Below, in pieces: positions 53,145 through 61,906 of a stretch of 64,000 nt of DNA; position 1 is the stretch's first letter, and the number at the start of each line of letters is the position of its first letter. Source of the stretch: an uncultured Eubacteriales bacterium (GTDB lineage Bacteria; Bacillota; Clostridia; TANB77; CAG-508). The position numbers and the translations under genes are program-made. The notes under the pieces were generated by a model. That model saw nothing but the letters and a program-made list of their open reading frames with translations, had not been told where the DNA came from and made no database searches. Where the stretch lies: the NCBI GenBank assembly GCA_905203305.1, contig CAJKVH010000001.1, forward strand, positions 124,001 to 188,000. Direction: 5' to 3'.

Positions 53145-54617
53145 TTAATATCTGCACAAATATAATGTATCTCCGTCAAAAACTAATTGGCTATCATCAA
53201 AACTTTTCCAGTCTTTTTTTTCAAAATCTTTCTCTTTTTCTTGATTTGTTTCTACAACTGTTAGATTTCTTCCTGTATAATATTTGATTATAGCTTTTAT
53301 ACTCCAGTCTTTATAGTATGCTTTTATATTTGTATCACCTGTTGCAAATATGCCAGCATATGTATACTCTAAAGATTTATCTCCATATATACCTATTTTA
53401 GTAATTTCTTTACCCGTTTCTTTTTCATACTTATCAATCTTTTCAATTACATTTCTTGTTACTTCATAATCTATTGCATTTAATTTATATCTATCTGTTT
53501 CTATTAAATTAAATCTATTAAATTGAACCACTAATAATATCGCACTTATTGTATACACTAAATATTTAACTTGTACTTTTACATCATAGTTCATAAATAA
53601 ATATAGTACTAAAACTCCATATAATGCTGCATAAGAATATGTGCTTCTTGCAACAAACCATATAGAATCTGTATTTTGCATAAGTTGAGGAGCAACTGTA
53701 CCTATGATAGTTCCTGCAATAATATATAATACTTTTATTACATCTATAATCTTATTTTTTATATCACATTTTTTTATAATTATTTGATAAATTATTATTG
53801 CAATTATTATAAGTATTAAAGTTAGCAATAAATATTTTGGTAATATTCCATATGTATTTTTAATCATTCCTAAAGTATTTGAACATACTTTTTTTATTGA
53901 TTCTGCCAATCTAATATTCCCGCTTACTCTACTAGAGCTACATACCAGTTTTATTAATACATAGTCTATTAAAGCTGGTATTCCATAACTTGCAGCAGCA
54001 ACCACATTGTTTATTATGAATTCTTTTATATTTTTTGAATATTTCAATATATAAACTACAGCTAAAGCTATAAAAATTCCAACTGTTCCTTGGTATGAGA
54101 AATTTGCTAATAACATAAATATAGATGTAGTTATCAAATATTTATTTTTCTTTTCCTCTAGCCATTTTTTTATTTCTCCAACTGCAAATATTGACATCAT
54201 GACAGAAAATATCATGATTCCTTTTTCTATAAATAAAAATAATTCTATAGAAAAGGCATTTAATATTACTAATATTGGTATTATTTTTCTAATGCCTTTA
54301 CTTTTTATGTCTTTTTCCAGCATATTATATAATTTAAACATACTTATAGTCATACAAACTATTGCTAATATAAATGAAACCATATAACTCGTCTCTGGTT
54401 TTAATTCTAATACTTTTAAAATTCCTCCTGCAACTATTAATACAAATCTTCCTGATGATGCAAATTGATTAAAAAACTCTTTCATTGAAAAAGTAAGTGT
54501 TGCATAAGAATCTACCGCAAATTCAATTGCATTAAGCGTTCCAAAAAATATTAAAACCACTGCTAGAAAAATATATAGATTCTTGTCACATATTATTTTT
54601 TTTAGTTTCTCTTTCAT
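53145..54617 (-). CDS. GtrII-like membrane glucosyltransferase
   Basis: 490 residues from the ATG at 54617 (SD AAGGAG); a longer frame from 54644 overlaps the upstream gene. Ten or more spans, an N-terminal extracytoplasmic acidic loop (AVDSYATLTFSMKEFFNQFASSGR) and NFSYQGTVGIF match the GtrII glucosyltransferase-domain family. It probably decorates a surface glycan outside the membrane. Substrate unknown. Confidence 0.78.
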   Translation of the reverse strand: MKEKLKKIICDKNLYIFLAVVLIFFGTLNAIEFAVDSYATLTFSMKEFFNQFASSGRFVLIVAGGILKVLELKPETSYMVSFILAIVCMTISMFKLYNMLEKDIKSKGIRKIIPILVILNAFSIELFLFIEKGIMIFSVMMSIFAVGEIKKWLEEKKNKYLITTSIFMLLANFSYQGTVGIFIALAVVYILKYSKNIKEFIINNVVAAASYGIPALIDYVLIKLVCSSSRVSGNIRLAESIKKVCSNTLGMIKNTYGILPKYLLLTLILIIIAIIIYQIIIKKCDIKNKIIDVIKVLYIIAGTIIGTVAPQLMQNTDSIWFVARSTYSYAALYGVLVLYLFMNYDVKVQVKYLVYTISAILLVVQFNRFNLIETDRYKLNAIDYEVTRNVIEKIDKYEKETGKEITKIGIYGDKSLEYTYAGIFATGDTNIKAYYKDWSIKAIIKYYTGRNLTVVETNQEKEKDFEKKDWKSFDDSQLVFDGDTLYLCRY

Positions 54618-54627
54618 CCTATTCTCC

Positions 54628-55404
54628 TTATAATTGCTCTGCAAATCCTTTTTGTAATTTGCTATAAATTAAATATCCTACGACACATCCAACTATAGCT
54701 ATTGCTAATACTATAAATAATGGTTTTAGTTCTATCATTGAGTGTGAATAAAAAATACTTCTATATGCATTTATTATATATGTCATTGGATTATATTTTA
54801 AAATCCATTGATATTCTGCTGGAATACTACTTGGTGCATAAACTATTGGTGCTGCATAAAACAATAACTGCAATGCAATTCCTATAAAATGTTGTAAATC
54901 TCTAAGATATACACATACACTTGAAATAATTAATGATATTGCAAGTATAACTAAATATTGCGTTATAAAAATCAAAGGATAAAATATCATAAATCTTGAT
55001 AATCCCATTCCAGAAAATATTACAAAACCTAGTATTATTATTGTCGAAATAAGGAAATTTACTGCTTCTCCTGTTACAACAGATATTGGTATTATCTCTC
55101 TAGGAAAATATACTTTTTTTATAATATTCCCATTTTCTATAAATGTAAATGCTGCTTTATTTATTGCTGCTGAAAAAAATGTCCAAGGTATTAATCCACA
55201 ACAAAGAAATACCGTATAATGCTCCATTGGATTTTTTAATATTAGAGAAAATACTATTCCATATACTGCTATTTGAAGTAACGGATTTAAAAATGACCAT
55301 AAAACTCCTAAAAATGAATTTTTATATTTACTCCTCACTTCTTTTTTTACACTTGTTTTTAATAATTCTCTATAATTGTATAAATTTTTAAAAACTTCTT
55401 TCAT
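54628..55404 (-). CDS. ABC-2 polysaccharide export permease (Wzm/TagG-like)
   Basis: 258 residues, six spans, with the family's RSKYKNSFLGVLWSFLNPLLQI N-terminus and YLRDLQHFIGI. Its start codon overlaps the stop of the glycosyltransferase before it (TAATG at 55404), so translation is coupled. Works with the ATPase at 57724. Moves a finished, lipid-linked glycan across the membrane. Confidence 0.92.
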   Translation of the reverse strand: MKEVFKNLYNYRELLKTSVKKEVRSKYKNSFLGVLWSFLNPLLQIAVYGIVFSLILKNPMEHYTVFLCCGLIPWTFFSAAINKAAFTFIENGNIIKKVYFPREIIPISVVTGEAVNFLISTIIILGFVIFSGMGLSRFMIFYPLIFITQYLVILAISLIISSVCVYLRDLQHFIGIALQLLFYAAPIVYAPSSIPAEYQWILKYNPMTYIINAYRSIFYSHSMIELKPLFIVLAIAIVGCVVGYLIYSKLQKGFAEQL

Positions 55405-57707
55405 TAATGTTTCTCCCATCCTATTATTTGTTTTATTTTATCATAAATTCCTATTCTTCTTAAAAGAACTACTATTGGATGTTTTATTTTATATTCTAAT
55501 GTCTTTTCGTAAAATTGCTCCTTTTTAGCTTTTTCATCATATTTTAAGATAATATGTATATTATCTGCATTAAATTTGTTTGCCATCCATTCATATTCAG
55601 ATTTGCTTTCTATTAAATATTGAGTAATTAGTTCTTTTGTTATTTCTATATTTCTTTTTAACCCATATCCATTTTCAATCTTTTCATTACTTGGATTCTG
55701 TTTTAAACTATCAAATTCCTTTTCCATTTTTTGTACCATATTATCAATTGTAAATCCATTTAAAATTCTATTTCTACAATTTTTCTTAAAATCATTTATG
55801 TTATTTAATACTTTTTCTATTCCAACAACATAATTTAAAATTTCTTCTTCTTTATAATTATAATTCCAAATGTCTGTTTCTTTTTGCATACATGGTACTA
55901 CAACTCCAACTGAACTATTGATAAGTTCTTTTTGCCCACCGGCATCAACAGAAACTACAGGTACTCCCATTGATAAAGATTCATAAGATGTTAAAGCTAA
56001 GCCTTCTTTTATTGAGCAATTTACTGTTAAATCACTTATTTTGTACACTTTTCTAGTTTCTTTTACATTTCCTAAAAATACAAACTTATCTTCTAGTCTA
56101 TATTTTTTTATTCTTTTTTTCATCTCCGATAAAAATGGACCCTCGCCTGCAACTACTATCAAAAAGTCACTTCTTTTTTTGCTTAATTCTTTTACTATTT
56201 CTACAAATAAATATGGCCTTTTTTGTTCTGCGATTCTACAAATATAGCTTATTATAAATTTACCATTTGGCACTATTTTATATTCTTCTAAAATCTGATT
56301 TCTATCTAACAGTTCTGGATCAAACTTTTTCTCGTCAACTCCTATATAAACAGTTTCAACTTCATCTTTATTTTTATTAAAATAATCCTCAAAAATTTTT
56401 TTACTATTTCCATTGCATGTATATGTTTTGTCTATTACAGATTTTATTCTAGCAGAATCTCTTGAAAATCCGCCTTTTCTTGCATACCACTCTTCCATAT
56501 GAACATAATCTATTATAGGAATTTCTGGATATTTTGCTTTTAAATATGGAAGTGAATTATATCCAAATTGACTATTTGTATTAAATATTATATCAACATT
56601 ATTTTTGTTTATTATATAATTTATAAAGCTTATCCAATCTTTTCTATCTAAGAAAGATGTTAAATCATAAACTGTTGCATATTTTTCGAAATCTTGTCTC
56701 CAATCATTAGTGCTTGGAAGCATTGAAATTATGGTAAATTCATATTTTTCTTTATCCATTCTGGAAATTAAATCTAAATTAAACTTATCTGCTCCTCCTG
56801 TTACCATCCATGGAATTATCATTAAAATGTTTGTTTTTTTATTTTTAGATTTTTTTACATTTACAATATTGGGATAATTTTCAATAATTGTATCCCAATC
56901 ATAGTCTTGTTTCGGATATTGAATTCCTGGTTTTGTATATACAATATCTCTTTTTACGCTTTCTACTATTTTTAATGCTCTCTTATCATTTTCAGATTTT
57001 GATTTTCTAAGTTCACTTTCTTCTAAAGGTTTTATTCTATACCAAGTAAGCAGTGAACTTATTCTTACAGGAAATTTTCCTGCTTTTATTAGTTTAAGCC
57101 ATAAATACCAGTCTTCATAAATTTTCTTTTCTTTTAAGCCAAATCCCCCGACTTCCTCAATTGCACTTTTTCTAACAAATGAACACATCATTAATATATT
57201 CTCATCTTTTTCCCATTCTGGATTGTACCATTTTCTCCATAAAAATTCTTGTCCATCAAAATTTATTACATCTGTACATGCCCATGAAGCTTCTGGATGT
57301 GTTTCTAATGTCCAATAGCAACATTCAAAATATGTTTTATCTATTTGATCATCAGAATCCAAAAACATTATATACTTTGTAGATGGATTTGTTCTTTTTA
57401 ACGCATAATCTCTAGCTGCAGCTGGTCCTTCATTATTTTTTCTAAATACCTTTATTCGGCTATCCATTTTTTTTATAGTTTCTAATTTAGTTACCGCTTC
57501 TTCGTCTGTAGATTCGTCATCAACAATTATCCATTCCCAATATGGAAATGTCTGATTAAAAATCGAATTTGCTGTTTCTTCTATATATTTTTGAGAATTA
57601 TAATAAGGTGTAACTATAGATATTAATGGTTTTTGCTTTAAATCTATTTCAAAATTTTCTCTATTTAATTCTCTCCCTGGATTTAATCTATAATCTATTT
57701 TTAACAT
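55404..57707 (-). CDS. Two-domain GT2-GT4 glycosyltransferase
   Basis: 767 residues. N-terminal GT2 domain (about 28-260: SIVTPYYNSQKYIE, VDDESTDEE, LDSDDQID) followed by a GT4 domain (about 290-660: WMVTGGADKFNLDL, RIAEQKRPYLF, EGLALTSYESLSMGVPVV) and a helical tail. It would add two sugars in turn to the growing glycan in the cytoplasm. It lies between the ABC permease and ATPase genes of the same export system. Fusion of two enzymes rather than a single family member. Confidence 0.9.
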   Translation of the reverse strand: MLKIDYRLNPGRELNRENFEIDLKQKPLISIVTPYYNSQKYIEETANSIFNQTFPYWEWIIVDDESTDEEAVTKLETIKKMDSRIKVFRKNNEGPAAARDYALKRTNPSTKYIMFLDSDDQIDKTYFECCYWTLETHPEASWACTDVINFDGQEFLWRKWYNPEWEKDENILMMCSFVRKSAIEEVGGFGLKEKKIYEDWYLWLKLIKAGKFPVRISSLLTWYRIKPLEESELRKSKSENDKRALKIVESVKRDIVYTKPGIQYPKQDYDWDTIIENYPNIVNVKKSKNKKTNILMIIPWMVTGGADKFNLDLISRMDKEKYEFTIISMLPSTNDWRQDFEKYATVYDLTSFLDRKDWISFINYIINKNNVDIIFNTNSQFGYNSLPYLKAKYPEIPIIDYVHMEEWYARKGGFSRDSARIKSVIDKTYTCNGNSKKIFEDYFNKNKDEVETVYIGVDEKKFDPELLDRNQILEEYKIVPNGKFIISYICRIAEQKRPYLFVEIVKELSKKRSDFLIVVAGEGPFLSEMKKRIKKYRLEDKFVFLGNVKETRKVYKISDLTVNCSIKEGLALTSYESLSMGVPVVSVDAGGQKELINSSVGVVVPCMQKETDIWNYNYKEEEILNYVVGIEKVLNNINDFKKNCRNRILNGFTIDNMVQKMEKEFDSLKQNPSNEKIENGYGLKRNIEITKELITQYLIESKSEYEWMANKFNADNIHIILKYDEKAKKEQFYEKTLEYKIKHPIVVLLRRIGIYDKIKQIIGWEKH

Positions 57708-57723
57708 TTCTTATCCTTTCTGC

Positions 57724-58479
57724 TTACGAGTTTTGTTTTATATATTCATCTACAACTGTATTTGTTTCTCCATCCATTTTTATTTCTCCATTGCATAACC
57801 ATACTGCTCTATCACATAAATTTCTTACTGATTGCATACTATGAGTTACAAATACCATTGTTTTCCCTTTTTCTTTCAATTCTCTCATTTTATTGAAACA
57901 TTTATTTTGGAAATGTTCATCTCCAACTGATAAAATTTCATCTATTAAAAGTATATCTGCATCAACGTTTATTGCAACTGAAAATGCAAGTCTCATATAC
58001 ATTCCAGAAGAATAAGTTCTTACAGGATTGTCTATAAATGGTCTAAGTTCTGAAAATTCAATTATATCTTCAATTCTTTCATCGATTTCTTTCTTGGTTA
58101 ATCCAAAAATTGAAGCATTAAAATATATGTTTTCCCTACCAGAAAAATCTGGATGAAACCCTGCACCTAATTCTAGTAAAGATGTTAACTTTCCTTCTGT
58201 ATATATTTTTCCTTTATTCGGATATATAATTTTTGTCATAAGCTTCAAAAGTGTTGATTTTCCACTTCCGTTAGTTCCAATTAATGCAACAACCTCTCCT
58301 TTTTTTATCTTAAGATTTATTCCTTTTAAAACCTCTCTTTTTTCTTTTCGATTTCTACTTTTAAAGAAAAGCAATTTTTCTTTTATTGTATTTGCCTTAT
58401 CCAAGTAAACATTAAAAGTTTTATACACATTATCAACTATTATTTTATAATCTCCTGAGTTCTCTTGCATTTTTTTCAT
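57724..58479 (-). CDS. ABC polysaccharide export ATPase (Wzt/TagH-like)
   Basis: 251 residues. Walker A GTNGSGKST, signature YSSGMYMRLAFS, Walker B DILLIDEIL, H-loop VTHS. Lacks the extra C-terminal carbohydrate-binding domain of long Wzt, so it resembles TagH-type short ATPases. Partner of the permease at 54628. Confidence 0.92.
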   Translation of the reverse strand: MKKMQENSGDYKIIVDNVYKTFNVYLDKANTIKEKLLFFKSRNRKEKREVLKGINLKIKKGEVVALIGTNGSGKSTLLKLMTKIIYPNKGKIYTEGKLTSLLELGAGFHPDFSGRENIYFNASIFGLTKKEIDERIEDIIEFSELRPFIDNPVRTYSSGMYMRLAFSVAINVDADILLIDEILSVGDEHFQNKCFNKMRELKEKGKTMVFVTHSMQSVRNLCDRAVWLCNGEIKMDGETNTVVDEYIKQNS

Positions 58480-58527
58480 CCTTTCTTCTTTTTTGTATTA
58501 TATCAGATTTTGTCACAATGTCAAAAA

Positions 58528-59901
58528 CTATTTTTTTCTTATTTGACTAATTTTATTGACTATTTTGTAAATTCTTCTTTCTTTTATGCTATTTAATTCG
58601 TTGGTGATTTTTTCGTTTTTATCACTCAATCTTTTTATTTCATCTTCTAAATTTAATATTCTTTTTTCTTTACTTTCATTTTGATTACTAAAAAAAACTC
58701 TCTCTTCCCATATCTTCTCTTTTTGCTCTTCTAGATTTATAATTTTTTTTGATAATTTATTTATCTCACTATAAATCATGCTATAATCTCTTTTTGTTTT
58801 TTCTTCATTATTTGGAATAGTAAAAATGTTATTATTAATATCATTTTCTTTCTTTAATTTTTCAAAATTACTTTTTGTTATTTTCTCTATTTCATTTTTA
58901 GACAAATTCATTAATTGTTTTACCTGTTCTTCAACTGTTAGGCTCTTTAAATTGTTTCCAGATAAATTATCTTCTAATGCTAATTCGATATTTTCTTCGG
59001 ATATTATCCCTTTTAAATTTTTATAACCACTTAAAACAACAATTCTTTTTATTGCCATTGCCTCTAATATGCATCTATTAAGTCCTATTATAACTTCATT
59101 TTCATTTATTTTCTCTGTAACATTATCTACTGCACCTTTATATTCTATATTGTATCTGGATTTAAAGTCATTAACAATATTTATTATTTCATCTTTTTTA
59201 TCTCCATCTCCAATTATTGTAAGTTTTGTATCTAAACCTGTCTCATCTGTATACTTTATAAACACATCTATAGCATTTTTTACAGATATTAATTTTTCAT
59301 GTGCTATTCTACTTACTATTAAAAATTTTCTTACTTTTTCAACATCTAATTCTTTCTCAGTTGTATATATATCGAAATTCACACAATTTCTCTTTATAAT
59401 ATATTTTCTAGAATCTACTATATTAAATTTTTGTTCTATATGATTTTTAGCACTTTCAGATATACAAACTATTTTATACGCATTTTCTAAAAATACTTTT
59501 ATTGATAAACTATATATATTAAAGTTATTTACAAACCAATCATATGTCTCAGAAAGTTCATCATGAGCATAATATACATATGGTATATCTACTTTTTCAC
59601 ATACCATTAGCATTAGGGGAATACATATTATTTTATGTACTTGTATTTCATCTATTTTTTTTTCTTTTATTATAGAAACTACTTTTTCTACTTCTTCAGT
59701 GTCAAATGTATTTGTAACTTTATACTCGCAATCAATTATTTCTATCTTCTCTTTTTCTATCTTTGACTTATTTTCACCATTTCCTGCTAATACATATACA
59801 TTGAAACCTTTTTTCTTTAATGCTAAAGCTTGGCTAAAAACAACACTTTCAACTCCACCAATTCCTAAAGTTTCTGTACATATTAAAATATTTTTTGACA
59901 T
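58528..59901 (-). CDS. GT4 glycosyltransferase with C-terminal coiled coil
   Basis: 457 residues. N-terminal domain TLGIGGVESVVFSQAL, C-terminal Rossmann domain with RIAHEKLISVKNAIDVF and EAMAIKRIVVLS, then a coiled coil (about 370-450, NLEEQKEKIWEERVFF...LSDKNEKI). Cytoplasmic sugar transferase for the glycopolymer. First complete gene of the locus at its promoter side; the overlapping fragment at 59883 precedes it. Confidence 0.85.
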   Translation of the reverse strand: MSKNILICTETLGIGGVESVVFSQALALKKKGFNVYVLAGNGENKSKIEKEKIEIIDCEYKVTNTFDTEEVEKVVSIIKEKKIDEIQVHKIICIPLMLMVCEKVDIPYVYYAHDELSETYDWFVNNFNIYSLSIKVFLENAYKIVCISESAKNHIEQKFNIVDSRKYIIKRNCVNFDIYTTEKELDVEKVRKFLIVSRIAHEKLISVKNAIDVFIKYTDETGLDTKLTIIGDGDKKDEIINIVNDFKSRYNIEYKGAVDNVTEKINENEVIIGLNRCILEAMAIKRIVVLSGYKNLKGIISEENIELALEDNLSGNNLKSLTVEEQVKQLMNLSKNEIEKITKSNFEKLKKENDINNNIFTIPNNEEKTKRDYSMIYSEINKLSKKIINLEEQKEKIWEERVFFSNQNESKEKRILNLEDEIKRLSDKNEKITNELNSIKERRIYKIVNKISQIRKK

Positions 59902-60164
59902 TTCGGTCTCCTTTTTATTTTGCTTTTCTTTTTTTCTGCTTTTTCATTTAAGTATTTTATTAATATTTCTTGGTTTGGTACGACATATGTTGTTACATCA
60001 TCTCCAAATGCCATTTTATCATTTTGTACACCGTTTGTAGCAAGTATTATTTTTCCTTTACAACTATTTTTTATTTTTTCTATTGTTGTTTTTAGAATTG
60101 CTTCACATCCCTTATTTGATGTTGATCCTTCTCCATATAATAAAAAGTTTTTTTCTTTTTTCAT
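59883..60164 (-). pseudogene. Polysaccharide pyruvyl transferase, N-terminal remnant
   Basis: Only the first 80 or so residues of a polysaccharide pyruvyltransferase-like protein are kept (FLLYGEGSTSNKGCEAILKTTIEK), while family members have about 350. It ends in a basic tail that runs into the start of the next gene, overlapping by 19 bases. A deletion has joined its front to the next gene's leader. No CGG is involved here. Confidence 0.65.
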
Positions 60165-60251
60165 CCATCAAACCTCCCTCCGTTATACTTGCTATTTTTG
60201 CTTTTTTCTTTGCTAATTCTATCACATTTATACTACAATATTCAAGCATTT

Positions 60252-60286
60252 ATAAAAAAAAGACTCTAGCTTTTACACTAAAGTCA
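60252..60286 (-). terminator. Terminator of the toxin-antitoxin operon
   Basis: On the minus strand GACTTTAG pairs with CTAGAGTC, followed by eight T. About 15 bases after the toxin stop. Confidence 0.82.
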
Positions 60287-60300
60287 ATATTTTTTATTAT

Positions 60301-60576
60301 TTATAAAAATAAATCTGAATGACTACCTGTTCGTGAAGCCGTAATCGTTACTTTATCATTTTCATAATAATAAATTAATAACCAATCTGGTTGAATATGA
60401 CATTCTTTAAATCCGTTTATATTTTCCTTGTAATATATGTTCTCTATATCTTTCTGGTAACTTTTCTCCTTTTATTAACATATTAATAACTTCTTTTAGC
60501 TTATTAATGTCATACCCTCTTTTTTTATTATTTTATAGTCCTTTTTAAACTGGTTTGTATAATTAATATGATACAC
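60301..60576 (-). CDS. YafQ-type mRNA interferase toxin, disrupted frame (CGG and A-run)
   Basis: Starts at GTG 60576, two bases from the antitoxin stop. In the straight frame it ends after about 24 residues. Two adjustments give a complete 91-residue YafQ/RelE-type toxin ending at 60301: a -1 shift on a run of seven A (about 60520-60526, turning KKEG into KKRGYD) and skipping the C of CGG at 60413-60415 (giving K-Y-K-G-F-K-E-C-H). Motifs KDYKIIKKRGYD, HIQPDWLLIYYY and TASRTGSHSDLF are all family-typical. YafQ cleaves ribosome-bound mRNA. It could be a dead toxin; the CGG site is the eighth of the same kind. Confidence 0.75.
60413..60415 (-). other. CGG +1 shift site 8 (YafQ-type toxin)
   Basis: The minus strand reads TAT AAA CGG ATT TAA. 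Skipping C gives AAA GGA TTT AAA GAA TGT CAT, the conserved G-F-K-E-C-H of YafQ. Confidence 0.8.
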
Positions 60577-60577
60577 T

Positions 60578-60847
60578 CTATTTATCCAACTCCTCAAACA
60601 TTTCATCTACATTATCAAATGTTTCACTTACATTTTTTTGTTTTTTCGCATCATCCATAGCTTTTAATGTTATTCTATTATAATTCGCTTTCCTTATTTC
60701 AAATGGTATACCATCATTTATAATCACTTGTCTTAAAAAAACATTAATAGCATCTGATATCGACAATCCTAATTCACTTAAAGTTTCTTCTGCTTTTTCT
60801 TTTACACTTGGTTCTATTCTAATGTGCAATGTATCTGTTTTAGCCAT
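60578..60847 (-). CDS. RelB/DinJ-family antitoxin
   Basis: 89 residues from the ATG at 60847 (SD GGGAGGTG); an upstream longer frame has no suitable SD. Ribbon-helix-helix N-terminus DTLHIRIEPSVKEKAEETLSELGLSISDAINVFLRQ is typical. It binds its own promoter and neutralises the toxin encoded next. Confidence 0.92.
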   Translation of the reverse strand: MAKTDTLHIRIEPSVKEKAEETLSELGLSISDAINVFLRQVIINDGIPFEIRKANYNRITLKAMDDAKKQKNVSETFDNVDEMFEELDK

Positions 60848-60878
60848 AATACAACACCTCCCATACCATATTATATGT

Positions 60879-60907
60879 ATTGTATCACATTTTATACACA
60901 TTTTCAA
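60879..60907 (-). promoter_or_regulatory. Promoter of the toxin-antitoxin operon
   Basis: Minus strand TTGAAA (60907-60902), 17-base spacer, TACAAT (60884-60879). The region is AT-rich and palindromic, fitting an RHH operator. Confidence 0.6.
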
Positions 60908-60935
60908 TACTTTTGTTCACATTTAAATTTATAAA

Positions 60936-61050
60936 TTGACTTTTTTGTTTATTTGATATAATTCATAATACGAAAGGAGGTTCGTTCTTAAAAGAACGTA
61001 ATTTTTATTGTCCGATAGTCGAAAGACTATCGATTTTTATTTTCTCAAAA
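60936..61050 (+). ncRNA. Candidate small transcript with SD-like motif and two hairpins
   Basis: Plus strand: TTGACT (60936) and an extended -10, TGATATAAT (to 60962). Then AAAGGAGG, a CGTTC/GAACG hairpin with a T-rich tail, and a CGATAGTC-GAAA-GACTATCG hairpin with a second T-rich tail. No reading frame follows the SD-like motif. The -35 spacing (15) is short, so the promoter relies on the extended -10. It could be a small RNA of about 75 bases. Confidence 0.4.
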
Positions 61051-61073
61051 TCTTGTACTTGCATCATTACAAC

Positions 61074-61100
61074 AAAAACCCCGTATAACTTACGAGGTCT
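61074..61100 (-). terminator. Terminator of the capsule-regulation operon
   Basis: On the minus strand ACCTCGTA pairs with TATACGGGGT-type bases (one wobble) and TTTTTG follows. It begins just after the stop of the phosphatase gene at 61105. Confidence 0.8.
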
Positions 61101-61104
61101 TTTA

Positions 61105-61887
61105 CTACTTCTTCAAATTAACAATCATTTTCTCTTTCAAAGATAGCTTAAACATAGAAGGTTCATCAACATCAATAACCTTATTCTCCAAAACAAGAGA
61201 AGGATTATAAGATGTAATCTCATAAAGCTTATCCTTACCGACAATCTCTTCAATCTTAGACAAAGCTTCAGGGATTCTTGGATAAATAGTATTTTTTTTA
61301 TGAACATCACTACCTAAAAAATGAACCATATTATTTTCTAAAAGTTTTCTAACAATAAGTTCCGCTTTTTCTCCATATCTACCTAAAATACTACCATAAT
61401 TTGACTGCATAAGTACGCCTTTTTGTATCAGATCATATATTAATTCAGGTTCTTTTTGAACAAAAGAATATCTTTCTGGATGGGCTAATACTGGAATAAG
61501 TTTATATTCTAACATATCATATATAATATCATACATATTCAAAGGTTTCGTGTTCATAGGAAACTCGAAAAGCACATAGTTTGAATTGTTTATACTTGTT
61601 GCTTTTCCTGTTTCTAAAAGCTTTATAATATTTTCTGTTATATAAACTTCGTTTCCAAGATAAAGTTTTAAATCTATATTTTTTTTATATAAATTTTCTG
61701 ATAAAGCATTTATCCATACTTTTCTTTCTGCTACATTTACTTCGTAATATTTTTCAATATAATGTGATGTTGAAATTACACTATCAAAGCCAACTTCTTT
61801 TGCCTCTTTCAATAGTTCAAATGTTTCTTCAACACTTTTAGATCCATCATCTACATTTGGAAGTATGTGTGAATGAAAATCTATCAT
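61105..61887 (-). CDS. CpsB/YwqE-type PHP protein-tyrosine phosphatase
   Basis: 260 residues. Metal-binding motifs of the PHP fold: DFHSHILPNVDDGS (1-15), STSHY, LAHPERY and GSDVH. It removes phosphate from the BY-kinase encoded just upstream, controlling capsule/exopolysaccharide synthesis. Last gene of its operon. Confidence 0.94.
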   Translation of the reverse strand: MIDFHSHILPNVDDGSKSVEETFELLKEAKEVGFDSVISTSHYIEKYYEVNVAERKVWINALSENLYKKNIDLKLYLGNEVYITENIIKLLETGKATSINNSNYVLFEFPMNTKPLNMYDIIYDMLEYKLIPVLAHPERYSFVQKEPELIYDLIQKGVLMQSNYGSILGRYGEKAELIVRKLLENNMVHFLGSDVHKKNTIYPRIPEALSKIEEIVGKDKLYEITSYNPSLVLENKVIDVDEPSMFKLSLKEKMIVNLKK

Positions 61888-61906
61888 TGCCTTTCTCCTT
61901 CGGTTT

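Noticed and set aside
2752..60576. The eight +1 frameshifts as ordinary sequencing errors
   Set aside because: Typical indel errors fall in homopolymers, especially long A/T runs here. All eight instead add a C before GG in a glycine codon, and numerous other GGN codons in the same genes lack it. Resequencing would still be the direct test.
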